DNA of 64,000 bases. Source: CAVONB01 sp963697205 (GTDB lineage Bacteria > Pseudomonadota > Alphaproteobacteria > Rhizobiales > Hyphomicrobiaceae). Each line of letters begins with the position of its first letter. The stretch's first letter is position 1. This document shows, in pieces, positions 45,146-53,378 of this stretch. The notes under the pieces are model-generated. The model saw nothing but the letters and a program-made list of their open reading frames with translations, did no database searches and was not told the origin of the DNA. Where the stretch lies: NCBI GenBank assembly GCA_963697205.1, contig CAVONB010000008.1:1-64000 (forward strand), read 5' to 3'. The translations under genes were made by a program, and so were the position numbers.

Positions 45146-46951
45146 ATGGCGGGCGGGATGGACGGCAAATCATCACCGGCGACCGGGACGCTAGCGGCGG
45201 CGGTGTTGCTCACGGCGGCGGCGTCGGTGGGCTATCACCTGTGGCTGATCTTCTCCGGGCTCATTCCCAATCTCGTCAGCCGGCCCTTGCACATGCTGGC
45301 TGTGCTGCCGTTCGTGTTCCTCTTCCCGGCCTTGGCGGCGCGCGGGGTCGAGCGGTGGCGGGATGCGGCGCTGTTTGCCGTCGGGGCGCTGATCTGCCTC
45401 ACCATCATCATGCGCCACGATGCGTTGGAGGACCAATACGGCCGCGTCGAAGGTGCTTGGCAATACGTCATGGCCGCGGGCCTGATCGGCCTGGTGCTGG
45501 AGATGGCGCGCCGGCAGGTGAAGCTCGCGCTGCCGCTTGTGGCATTGATCGCGCTTGCCTATGCGTTTCTCGGCCAGCATCTGCCGGGCGAGCTCGGTCA
45601 TCCCGGACTACCGCCGGCGAGTGTGCTCGGCACATTGGTGATCACCGAAGGCGGCATATGGGGCGCGCTGACGGGCATTTCCGCGACGGTGGTGGCGGTG
45701 TTCGTCATTCTCGGCGCGGTGATCGGTGCGGGCGAAGGCGGCCGGGGCTTCATGGCGGCGTCGATTGCGGTTGCCGGTCGCCAGCGGGCGGGCGCGGCGA
45801 AGGTCTCCGTCGTCTCCTCGGCGCTGTTCGGGACGATCTCGGGATCGGCGTCCGCCAACGTCGCCTCGACCGGGGCCGTCACTCTGCCGGCGATGCGGCG
45901 ACTTGGCTATCCGCCGGCGCTGGCGGGCGCGGTGGAGGCGGTCGCTTCGTCGGGTGGGCAGATCATGCCGCCGGTGATGGGGGCCGGCGCGTTCATCATG
46001 GTGGAGCTGCTCAGGACCACCTACGGCGACATCATGGGTGCGGCGACGCTGCCGGCCGTCCTTTATTTCTGGGCGGTTTGGATCGGCTGCGATTCCTACG
46101 GGCGGCGCTACGGGCTGACCGGCATGGCGGCGAGCGAGATCCCGCCGCTTGGGGAGGTGCTGGGGCTGATTGGCTTTTTCGTGTTGCCGTTCGCGACGCT
46201 GCTCGGGTTCCTGTTTCTCGCCGGCTCGACGGCACAGTATGCCGGCGCCATGGCGACGCTGGTGGCGGCGCTGCTGCTGCTCGGTGACGAGCGGCTGACG
46301 ATTTCGTTTGCGCGCTGGGGACGCCGGCTGAGGGACGCCACGATCGAGGCGGCCGGACAGATAGCGGTGATCGGCGCGATCATCATCTGTGCGGGCCTGA
46401 TCATCGGCGTGCTCAACATGACCGGGCTCGGCGTCAAGATCACGTCGCTGATCATCGGCCTGTCGGGCGGCAATCTGTGGATCGCGCTTCTGCTGACGGG
46501 GCTTGCGTGCCTGATCCTGGGCATGGAGGTGCCGACGACGGCGGCCTATGTGATCTGCGTTTCGGTCGCCGGACCCGCGCTGCAGGAGCTGGGGTTGAAG
46601 CCGCTTTATGCGCACCTGTTCGTGTTCTGGTATGCTCTGTTGTCGACGATCACGCCGCCGGTGTGCGGCGCGGTGTTCATTGCATCGGGCATGGTCGGCG
46701 AGAACTGGCTGAAAGTCGCCGGTCACGCGATGGTGCTGGGGCTCGGGCTTTACCTGATCCCGCTCGCGTTCGTGGCCAATCCGTCGCTGATCGAGCTCGA
46801 CGCCCGTCCGCTGTGGGCGATTGCGGCGTGCCTGAAGATCGGCGCAGGCTTGTGGGCGATCAGTCGGGCGCTGATCTCGACGGGCGCGCTATGGCAGCGC
46901 GTCCTCGTGGGTGCTGCGGGGTTCGTCGTGATTTTTGCGCTCGGCATCTGA
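45146..46951 (+). CDS. TRAP transporter fused permease (DctQ-DctM type)
   Basis: About 601 residues with some 16-18 hydrophobic helices. The first helices (AAAVLLTAAASVGYHLWLIF, VLPFVFLFPALAARG) are the DctQ-like part. The DctM part has conserved GTISGSASANVASTGAVTLPAM and SSGGQIMPPVMGAGAF, then LILGMEVPTTAAYVI and STITPPVCGAVFIASG. It imports the ligand held by the TAXI protein using a sodium gradient. Start is Met at 45146 or 45158; both lie beneath or just after a stem-loop. Together with the preceding gene it forms a complete TAXI-TRAP system. Confidence 0.9.
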   Translation: MAGGMDGKSSPATGTLAAAVLLTAAASVGYHLWLIFSGLIPNLVSRPLHMLAVLPFVFLFPALAARGVERWRDAALFAVGALICLTIIMRHDALEDQYGRVEGAWQYVMAAGLIGLVLEMARRQVKLALPLVALIALAYAFLGQHLPGELGHPGLPPASVLGTLVITEGGIWGALTGISATVVAVFVILGAVIGAGEGGRGFMAASIAVAGRQRAGAAKVSVVSSALFGTISGSASANVASTGAVTLPAMRRLGYPPALAGAVEAVASSGGQIMPPVMGAGAFIMVELLRTTYGDIMGAATLPAVLYFWAVWIGCDSYGRRYGLTGMAASEIPPLGEVLGLIGFFVLPFATLLGFLFLAGSTAQYAGAMATLVAALLLLGDERLTISFARWGRRLRDATIEAAGQIAVIGAIIICAGLIIGVLNMTGLGVKITSLIIGLSGGNLWIALLLTGLACLILGMEVPTTAAYVICVSVAGPALQELGLKPLYAHLFVFWYALLSTITPPVCGAVFIASGMVGENWLKVAGHAMVLGLGLYLIPLAFVANPSLIELDARPLWAIAACLKIGAGLWAISRALISTGALWQRVLVGAAGFVVIFALGI

Positions 46952-47108
46952 CCGGGTGTGATCGCGATCGCGGCTGTCCGTTGGGGGACGGCTATTCACC
47001 TTCTGCTTACCCTGCGGGCAAGCTTTGCGATCAAGTGTTCACGACTTGCATTCCTGTTCACCGGTCGTCTCCTATGTTCGATCCCATGTCATTGTGGGGA
47101 AGATTGTG

Positions 47109-47675
47109 ATGCTGATGGACTGGATCCTCTTGGGTGTCGTCGGTGCGGCCGCGCTTTGGGCGATCGTGATCTACAACGGGCTGGTCGGGCTCAGGGCGCG
47201 CGTGAAGCAGGCGTTCGCCGACATCGACGTGCAGCTCAAGCAGCGACACGACCTGATCCCGAACCTCATCCAGACCGTGAAGGGCTATGCCGCGCACGAG
47301 AGCCAGACGCTCGAGGCGGTGATCCGCGCGCGCAATTCGGCGGTGTCGGCGACGTCGGTGGCGGGCCAGGCGAGCGCGGAGTCCGCGCTGTCGGCGACAC
47401 TGGGGCGGCTGCTGATGCTGCAGGAGGCCTATCCGAACCTGAAGGCGGATACGCAGTTCCAGAACCTGCAGATGGAGCTTGCCGACATGGAGAACAAGAT
47501 CGCGGCCTCGCGCCGGTTCTTCAACAGCACCGTCAGCGAGTACAACACCGCGCAGGAAGCCTTCCCGGCGGTCTTGATCGCGCGTCAGCTCGGCTTTGAG
47601 CGGTCGGAATGGTTCGACGTCGGCGAGGACAAGCGTAAGACGCTCGAAGTCGCGCCCGAGGTCAGCTTCGGCTGA
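47109..47675 (+). CDS. LemA family protein
   Basis: About 188 residues from ATG 47109 (GGGGAAG upstream). One N-terminal membrane helix (MDWILLGVVGAAALWAIVIY) is followed by the LemA coiled-coil helices VKQAFADIDVQLKQRHDLIPNLI, a very conserved block. The rest (NLQMELADMENKIAASRRFFN, read in part) is helical, and the C-terminus faces the periplasm. LemA proteins are often encoded beside M48 proteases, as here, but their role is not settled. The pair is likely one operon, gap 30 bases. Confidence 0.9.
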   Translation: MLMDWILLGVVGAAALWAIVIYNGLVGLRARVKQAFADIDVQLKQRHDLIPNLIQTVKGYAAHESQTLEAVIRARNSAVSATSVAGQASAESALSATLGRLLMLQEAYPNLKADTQFQNLQMELADMENKIAASRRFFNSTVSEYNTAQEAFPAVLIARQLGFERSEWFDVGEDKRKTLEVAPEVSFG

Positions 47676-47705
47676 GGTGGCAACGCCGGCGCGTGAGGTC
47701 GGGCC

Positions 47706-48968
47706 ATGCTTTCTTCCTACGGGCTTTATAGCCACATCCGATCCAACCAGATCCGATCGGGCCTGCTGATCGGTATTCTGCTCGCTCTTGTCTGGGTGTT
47801 GACGTTTGCCTTCTCGATCGCTTCCACCGGATTGGGCGGGGGCGTGCGCCCGGAGGAGATGGTCGACGTCGCGCTGTGGCGGACGTGGAGCGCGTTGCCC
47901 TATTCGGCGCTGGGTGCGACGGCGTGGGTCGGGATCGGCTTCGCCTTTAACCGCGAGATCGCAACGGGCTTCAGCGGGGCGGAGCACGCTTCGCGCGCCA
48001 CGCACCCGCGGCTCTACAATCTGCTCGAGAATTTGTGCATCTCCCGCGGCATCACCATGCCGCGACTGGAGATCATGCACACACCGGCGCTCAATGCGTT
48101 CGCGTCGGGCATGACCGAGGAGCAGTATACGGTTACCGTGACCGACGGGCTGCTGGAACAGCTGACCGACGACGAGATCGAGGCGGTGCTCGCGCACGAG
48201 CTGACGCACATCCGCAATCGCGACGTGAGCCTGATGGTGCTTGCCGTCATTATTGTCGGCATGATCGCGACGATCGCGGAACTGATCTTTCGCGGGTTGT
48301 TTCGCGGCTTCTGGTTTCCGCGGCGCACGTCCAGGGACAAAGGCGCGGTCACGGCGATTGCCGCGGTGCTCGCCGCCATCGCGATCGTGGCCGGCGCGTG
48401 GCTCGTCTCGCAGATTGCCTACTTCGCGCTCTCCAGGCGTCGCGAATATCTGGCCGATGCCGGGGCGGTGGAGCTGACGAAGAACCCCGATGCGATGATC
48501 CGGGCCTTGCGCAAGATCGCCGCCGACAGCGACATCGAGCGGCTGCCGTCCGGCATGATGCATCTGTGCATCGACAATCCCCGCAAAGGCTTTGTTTCGC
48601 TGTTTGCGACGCATCCTTCGATCGATCGCCGGATCGATGCGCTCGTGGCCTATGCGGATGGGCGTGAGGACATGACGGCGCGGCCGGCGGCGGCGCCGCT
48701 GGGCAATGAGGCAAAGCGCAGGCGTGCACTCGCGGAGACGGGTGGTGGGGCATCGCAGCCCGCGCCGTCGGCGAGCCCATGGGCAGCGGAGACCATTGTC
48801 GAGGCCGCGGTGCTGACGGCGGCGGCTGGCGAGACTGTGCGTGGTGGCCGGGCGGCGGGCTTTGTAACCCGGTCGCGCGCGGCGTCGGGGATGGCGTCCT
48901 CGTTCGGCCGGCGCGTGCGCCGCCCGGCGGGCCTCGTCAGGGCCGCTGATAGCCAGGCAGGAACGTGA
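47706..48968 (+). CDS. HtpX-like M48-family membrane metalloprotease
   Basis: 420 residues. An N-terminal membrane helix (about 18-38) and another near 64-80 are followed by the cytoplasmic protease domain with the zinc motif HELTH at 164-168. Two helices follow (IIVGMIATIAELIF, AIAIVAGAWLVSQIAYF), then the third ligand in RREYLADAGAVELT. M48 enzymes degrade misfolded membrane proteins. The last 100 residues are low-complexity Ala/Arg-rich. It follows lemA and overlaps the convergent VOC gene by 32 bases. The sequence is longer than E. coli HtpX (293 residues) mainly because of this tail. Confidence 0.87.
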   Translation: MLSSYGLYSHIRSNQIRSGLLIGILLALVWVLTFAFSIASTGLGGGVRPEEMVDVALWRTWSALPYSALGATAWVGIGFAFNREIATGFSGAEHASRATHPRLYNLLENLCISRGITMPRLEIMHTPALNAFASGMTEEQYTVTVTDGLLEQLTDDEIEAVLAHELTHIRNRDVSLMVLAVIIVGMIATIAELIFRGLFRGFWFPRRTSRDKGAVTAIAAVLAAIAIVAGAWLVSQIAYFALSRRREYLADAGAVELTKNPDAMIRALRKIAADSDIERLPSGMMHLCIDNPRKGFVSLFATHPSIDRRIDALVAYADGREDMTARPAAAPLGNEAKRRRALAETGGGASQPAPSASPWAAETIVEAAVLTAAAGETVRGGRAAGFVTRSRAASGMASSFGRRVRRPAGLVRAADSQAGT

Positions 48969-49326
48969 CCGCCTCGATGCGGTTGCCGTCGGGATCACGA
49001 ATGAAGGCGGCGTAGTATTCGGGCCGGTACTGGGCTCTGACGCCGGGCGGGCCGTCGCAGGCACCGCCGGTGGCGAGAGCTGCCGCGTGGAAAGCATCGA
49101 CGGCGGAGGTATCTGGAGCGCGCAGGCAGACATGCGCGCCATAGTCCTCAGGTGGCGGGGTGGTGGCACTGCGCAGGTTGATCCACAACTCGGGATAGCG
49201 CTTGCCGAAGCCGATTGTGGCGGGTCGCTCGACGAGACGCGTCAGGCCAAGCGGGCCCAGCAGGCCATCATAGAACGTGGCCGAGCGGTGAAGGTCGCGG
49301 ACGGCGAGCGAGACGTGGTCGATCAT
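48937..49326 (-). CDS. VOC-family (glyoxalase/bleomycin-resistance fold) protein
   Basis: 129 residues. A single vicinal-oxygen-chelate domain of two beta-alpha-beta-beta-beta units, MIDHVSLAVRDLHRSATFYD at the start and YYAAFIRDPDGNRIEAVTF at the end. The metal-ligand positions, His4 and the late Glu in RIEAV, are kept. AAAGGGAG precedes the ATG. The stop lies inside the 3' end of the convergent M48 gene. Members include lactoylglutathione lyases and dioxygenase-like enzymes; the specific reaction is not deducible. Confidence 0.85.
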   Translation of the reverse strand: MIDHVSLAVRDLHRSATFYDGLLGPLGLTRLVERPATIGFGKRYPELWINLRSATTPPPEDYGAHVCLRAPDTSAVDAFHAAALATGGACDGPPGVRAQYRPEYYAAFIRDPDGNRIEAVTFLPGYQRP

Positions 49327-49405
49327 GGCGCACTCCCTTTGCCAGGCTCGCGTTGTCGCGCATCGCCGGGTGACTGGCAACGGGTGACTGGCAACGGGCG
49401 GCGGC

Positions 49406-50509
49406 TCAGGCGAGCGGCTGTCTGGACTGGGCGACGGCGGCGGCGGCTGCTTGCGGGCTTTCGCCGGGGGCGGCGATGTCCTCACCCAGCTCGTGCTGAA
49501 GGTAGAGCTTCGTCACCAGCACCATCGTGACGACCGTCAGGGGAACCGCGAGCATGAAGCCGAGGCCGCCGAAGAGCGTGCCGAAGGCGACGACGGCGAA
49601 CAGGCCGAGGGCCGGTGGCACGGAGATCATCCGGCGTGCGACGAGCGGCTGCAGCAGGTTGTTTTCGAGCTGCTGGACGGCGAGAAACAAGCCTGCCGTC
49701 CATGCCGCCGTCTGCCAATCCGTGGCATAGGCGATGAGGATGGCGGGAAAAGCGCCCAGGAACGGGCCGAGATAGGGAATGAACTCGGTCAGCCCCGCGA
49801 TGAGGGCGAGGCCGAGGTAGGATGGGACGCCGATCAGTCTCAGGCCGACACCGACGGTGATGGCGACAAACACCATCAGCATGAGCTGACCGCGCAGCCA
49901 CTGATTGAGCGCCAGGCCGGACGTCTCCAGCGCGGCGCGTGCGCGCGGGCGCCAGGCATGCGGCAGCATCATCACCGCGCCGCGCCAGTAGAGGCTCGGG
50001 TCGGTGGCGATGAACAGTCCGCCGATCACGATGAGCACGATGTCGGTGAGGGTGGCGACGACGACGGTGCCAACGGTGGGGACGTAGCTCGCCACCGCCG
50101 AGGTCATGTCGTTCCACGGCAGCGCGGCGACGAGGGGACTGGCCCTGATGGTCTGGACGAGGTTCCCGGCGGCTTCGGGGAGCTGGCGGGCGAGCTGCGT
50201 CAGTTGCTGCTCGATCTCCGCGCCGAACAGGAGGACCGTGCCGACGACAGCGGCCAGGATGAGCAGTGCGGCGAGGATCGGGCGGCAGACAGTAGGCAGA
50301 GGCAGGAGGCGTGCGCACGCCTCACCAAGGCTGCGCAGGATGGTGGCGACGACGATCGCGGCGAACACCACCAACAGCAGATGCGACAGCTTCCAGGCCA
50401 GGAGCGCGAGCCCTGCCAGAATGGCGATCGTCACGGCGTGATCTGTAAACCGATCGCTTTCGGCGTCGTCCCGATTGTTTCGGCCCGTCGGCTCGGCTCC
50501 GGCGGTCAT
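49406..50509 (-). CDS. AI-2E family transporter (YdiK/PerM-like permease)
   Basis: 367 residues with about eight membrane helices. Family hallmarks are the paired N-terminal helices (AVTIAILAGLALLAWKL, LLLVVFAAIVVATILRSL), the cytoplasmic-facing amphipathic region, and GLTEFIPYLGPFLGAFPAILIA with the conserved E-x-IPxxG. It is named after autoinducer-2 export, but most members have unknown cargo and some move Na+/H+. It is transcribed away from the MFS gene. Confidence 0.85.
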   Translation of the reverse strand: MTAGAEPTGRNNRDDAESDRFTDHAVTIAILAGLALLAWKLSHLLLVVFAAIVVATILRSLGEACARLLPLPTVCRPILAALLILAAVVGTVLLFGAEIEQQLTQLARQLPEAAGNLVQTIRASPLVAALPWNDMTSAVASYVPTVGTVVVATLTDIVLIVIGGLFIATDPSLYWRGAVMMLPHAWRPRARAALETSGLALNQWLRGQLMLMVFVAITVGVGLRLIGVPSYLGLALIAGLTEFIPYLGPFLGAFPAILIAYATDWQTAAWTAGLFLAVQQLENNLLQPLVARRMISVPPALGLFAVVAFGTLFGGLGFMLAVPLTVVTMVLVTKLYLQHELGEDIAAPGESPQAAAAAVAQSRQPLA

Positions 50510-50694
50510 TCGGCTGGCCTCCCCTCGCTTTCAGTCTCGATGGAAAACGCGTTGTGGTCGGGTGAGTTCCCGATCAGGCGGCGGGGATCTGGCGCGTAAC
50601 GCGCGGGCCTTGGTCCAGGTGCGGATTGCGCGAGCGGGTGGCAACGGGTAACAGACGCGCCGCACCTGCTGATGCCCGACGAGGCCGGACGACC

Positions 50695-51855
50695 ATGACC
50701 GCTCCACCGATCCGTCCGTATCGCCTTGTCGTCGGTGGGCTGATCGCGATGGCGGCGGGCATGGGCATCGGGCGCTTCGTTTATACGCCGATCCTGCCGC
50801 ACATGGGCGAGACGCTGGGACTGTCGGCGAGCGCGCTCGGCTGGATCGCGTCGGCCAATTTCATCGGCTATCTGATCGGCGCGCTTGCCGCGGGATCGCC
50901 GCGCATCCAAGGATCACCGCGCGCCTGGCTGGTCGGCATGCTCGGCCTCAGTGCAGGCACGACCGGTCTGATGGGCGGGCTCGATGCGCTGCCGGCGTTT
51001 GTCGCCGTGCGGTTCCTGGGCGGTGTCGCCAGCGCGTTCGTCATCGTGTTCTCGTCGTACGTCATTCTCGCGCGCCTGACGGCTGCGGGTCACGGCGCGC
51101 TGTCATCGGTGCATTTCGCCGGTGTCGGCGTGGGCATCGCGATTTCGGCCATGCTGGTTTGGGGCTTGGGGCTCAGTGGGCTCGGCTGGCGCGGCATGTG
51201 GATCGGCAGCGGGCTCGTGGCGGGGCTCGGGCTGGTCGCGGTTGTCCTCCTGGTGCCGGCGGCGGGGAACCTTCGCGATGTGACGAGCGTGGCCGCGGGG
51301 GCGCATGACCAGCGCCTGTGGCGGCTGACGCTCGCCTACGGGCTGTTCGGTTTCGGCTACGTGATCACGGCGACCTTTATCGTCGCCATCATGCGTGGCG
51401 CGCCGGCACTGCGCAGCCTGGAGCCGGTGGTTTGGCTGGTGTTCGGGCTTGCCGCGATCCCTTCGATCGCGGCCTGGCTGGCGGTCGGACGGCGGATCGG
51501 CGCAACGCGGGCATTCGCGGTTGCCTGCGTCGTCGAGGCGGTCGGCGTGGTGGCGAGCGTGGCGTCGGACGGTGCCGCGTGGGTGCTGGCGGGCGCGGCA
51601 CTGCTGGGGGGCACATTCATGGGTTTGACGGCGCTCGGGCTGTCGGCGGCACGTGCGCTGCCGGGTGTGGATGCGCGCCGCGCGCTCGCCCAGCTGACGG
51701 CCGCGTTCGGGCTCGGCCAGATCGTGGGGCCGCTGGTTGCCGGCTATGGGCACGAGGTGACGGGCGGGTATGGCGCGCCCTCGCTGGTGGCGGCCGGCGC
51801 GCTGCTGGTGGCCGCGCTGCTGAGCGCGCGGTTGGAGACCGGACGGTCGCCTTGA
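50695..51855 (+). CDS. YbfB/YjiJ-family MFS transporter
   Basis: About 386 residues with twelve hydrophobic segments. The N-terminal block GGLIAMAAGMGIGRFVYTPILPHM is the hallmark of YbfB/YjiJ members. SANFIGYLIGALAAG follows, with LGQIVGPLVAG in the second half. The family exports or imports unknown small molecules. The Met at 50695 is preceded by GAGG, and the frame is open 69 bases upstream. The next gene, an acyl-CoA dehydrogenase, starts 75 bases downstream in the same direction. Confidence 0.85.
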   Translation: MTAPPIRPYRLVVGGLIAMAAGMGIGRFVYTPILPHMGETLGLSASALGWIASANFIGYLIGALAAGSPRIQGSPRAWLVGMLGLSAGTTGLMGGLDALPAFVAVRFLGGVASAFVIVFSSYVILARLTAAGHGALSSVHFAGVGVGIAISAMLVWGLGLSGLGWRGMWIGSGLVAGLGLVAVVLLVPAAGNLRDVTSVAAGAHDQRLWRLTLAYGLFGFGYVITATFIVAIMRGAPALRSLEPVVWLVFGLAAIPSIAAWLAVGRRIGATRAFAVACVVEAVGVVASVASDGAAWVLAGAALLGGTFMGLTALGLSAARALPGVDARRALAQLTAAFGLGQIVGPLVAGYGHEVTGGYGAPSLVAAGALLVAALLSARLETGRSP

Positions 51856-51930
51856 GCGATGGTCGCGCTTTCGATTGCGCCGGCGGCGGGGTAAGACGGT
51901 CTCACGAGCGAAACGGAGAGGCGAAAGCCC

Positions 51931-53079
51931 ATGAATTTCACGCTGACCGAGGAACAGGCCGCCATCCAGGAGACGGCGCTGGTCTTCGCCAAAGAGCGCA
52001 TAGCCCCGCACGCGGCGGAGTGGGATGAAACGCAGCACTTTCCGGTCGACGTGATCCGCGAGACGGCGGCGCTGGGCATGGCCGCGATCTACGTGCCCGA
52101 GGACAAGGGCGGCTCCGGCCTCACCCGCTTCGATGGCGCCTTGATCATGGAGGCGCTGGCCTACGGGTGTCCGGCGGTCTCGGCCTACGTTTCGATCCAC
52201 AACATGGTCGCGTGGATGCTCGGCAAGTACGGCGCGCCAGAACAGGTCGCGGCCTGGATGCCGAAGCTCGCCTCGATGGAGTGGCTGTCGAGCTACTGCC
52301 TGACGGAGCCGGGCGCGGGCTCGGATGCGGCCGCGCTCAAGACGCGCGCGGAGAAAAAGGGCGACAAATACATCCTCAACGGGACGAAGCAGTTCATCTC
52401 CGGTGCAGGCGCGACCGACTTTTATTTCGTGTTCGCGCGCACAGGCGGCGACGGCGCCAACGGCGTGTCGGCGTTTGCGGTGATGAAGGACGCGCGGGGG
52501 CTGTCGTTCGGTCCCAATGAGAAGAAAATGGGCTGGAACGCGCAGCCGACGCGGCAGGTGATCTTCGAGGACTGCGAGGTGCCGGCAGAGAACCTGATCG
52601 GCGCGGAGGGGCAGGGCTTTCGCTTCGCCATGTCCGGACTGGACGGTGGGCGCATCAACATCGGCGCGTGCTCGCTGGGCGCGGCGTGGGCCGCACTCGA
52701 CAAGACCAGGGACTATGTGTTCGAGCGGTCCGCGTTCGGCCAGAAGATCGGCGAGTTCCAGACGATGCAGTTCAAGGTCGCGGACATGGCGACGGATCTG
52801 GAAGCCGCGCGCCTGATGATCTACCGCGCAGCTGACGCGCTCGACCGCGCGGATCCTCAAGCGTCGATGTACTCGGCCATGGGCAAGCGTTATGCGACGG
52901 ATCTGGGCTTCGACATCTGCAACGCAGCGCTGCAGGCCCATGGGGGCTACGGCTACCTGAAGGATTACGGCCTGGAGAAGCTCGTGCGCGACCTGCGCGT
53001 CCACCAGATCCTGGAAGGCACCAACGAGATTATGCGCGTGGTCGTCTCCCGCAAGCTGCTGGGTGGCAACCGGGGGTAG
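51931..53079 (+). CDS. Short-chain acyl-CoA dehydrogenase (isobutyryl-CoA dehydrogenase-like)
   Basis: 382 residues, the standard ACAD size. The N-terminal helical domain starts MNFTLTEEQAAIQETALVFA. FAD-contact segments YCLTEPGAGSDAAALKT and KQFISGAGATDFY are followed by IGEFQTMQFKVADM and, near the C-terminus, LEGTNEIMRVVVSRKLLG, where the glutamate acts as catalytic base. It dehydrogenates an acyl-CoA to the 2,3-enoyl-CoA and passes electrons to ETF. The closest pattern is the valine-pathway isobutyryl-CoA enzyme. The gene is intact. Confidence 0.9.
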   Translation: MNFTLTEEQAAIQETALVFAKERIAPHAAEWDETQHFPVDVIRETAALGMAAIYVPEDKGGSGLTRFDGALIMEALAYGCPAVSAYVSIHNMVAWMLGKYGAPEQVAAWMPKLASMEWLSSYCLTEPGAGSDAAALKTRAEKKGDKYILNGTKQFISGAGATDFYFVFARTGGDGANGVSAFAVMKDARGLSFGPNEKKMGWNAQPTRQVIFEDCEVPAENLIGAEGQGFRFAMSGLDGGRINIGACSLGAAWAALDKTRDYVFERSAFGQKIGEFQTMQFKVADMATDLEAARLMIYRAADALDRADPQASMYSAMGKRYATDLGFDICNAALQAHGGYGYLKDYGLEKLVRDLRVHQILEGTNEIMRVVVSRKLLGGNRG

Positions 53080-53201
53080 TACTGACTGGCAGGACTGGTA
53101 GGACTGTGAGCGGGCAGCTTCTGGGCGCCCCTGGACGACAGGGGCGGGCCATGCCCTGGTCGGGGCCCAATCTGCGTCCGCCGGGACGCTGGTTTCACAT
53201 C

Positions 53202-53251
53202 GTGAACGGCGCATGGTGAACGGGTTCTTGTGAACGGGCCAATTTGAACTG
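53202..53251. repeat. Direct repeats with a 14-bp period upstream of the dehydratase gene
   Basis: GTGAACGG occurs exactly at 53202, 53216 and 53230, and a degenerate copy TTGAACTG follows at 53244, all 14 bases apart. The array lies between the acyl-CoA dehydrogenase stop and the IlvD-like ATG, roughly 130-180 bases upstream of the latter. It may be a set of regulator half-sites or slippage duplications. A second short set of GGACTGG copies occurs near 53085-53108. Confidence 0.55.
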
Positions 53252-53378
53252 GCTTTGGCGCGGCGGGTGGGGCTTGCGACACCTGCCGATCTTGCGCCGC
53301 CGCGCGGTCCGGATCATTGTCCGGCCGAAATCGACGACAGCAGGGCGTGCGCGGGCATGCGCGCCAACGGAGGAACTG

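Noticed and set aside
51103..53214. A 703-codon minus frame opposite the MFS and acyl-CoA dehydrogenase genes
   Set aside because: Arg/His-rich reversed coding sequence; the plus-strand genes explain the DNA.
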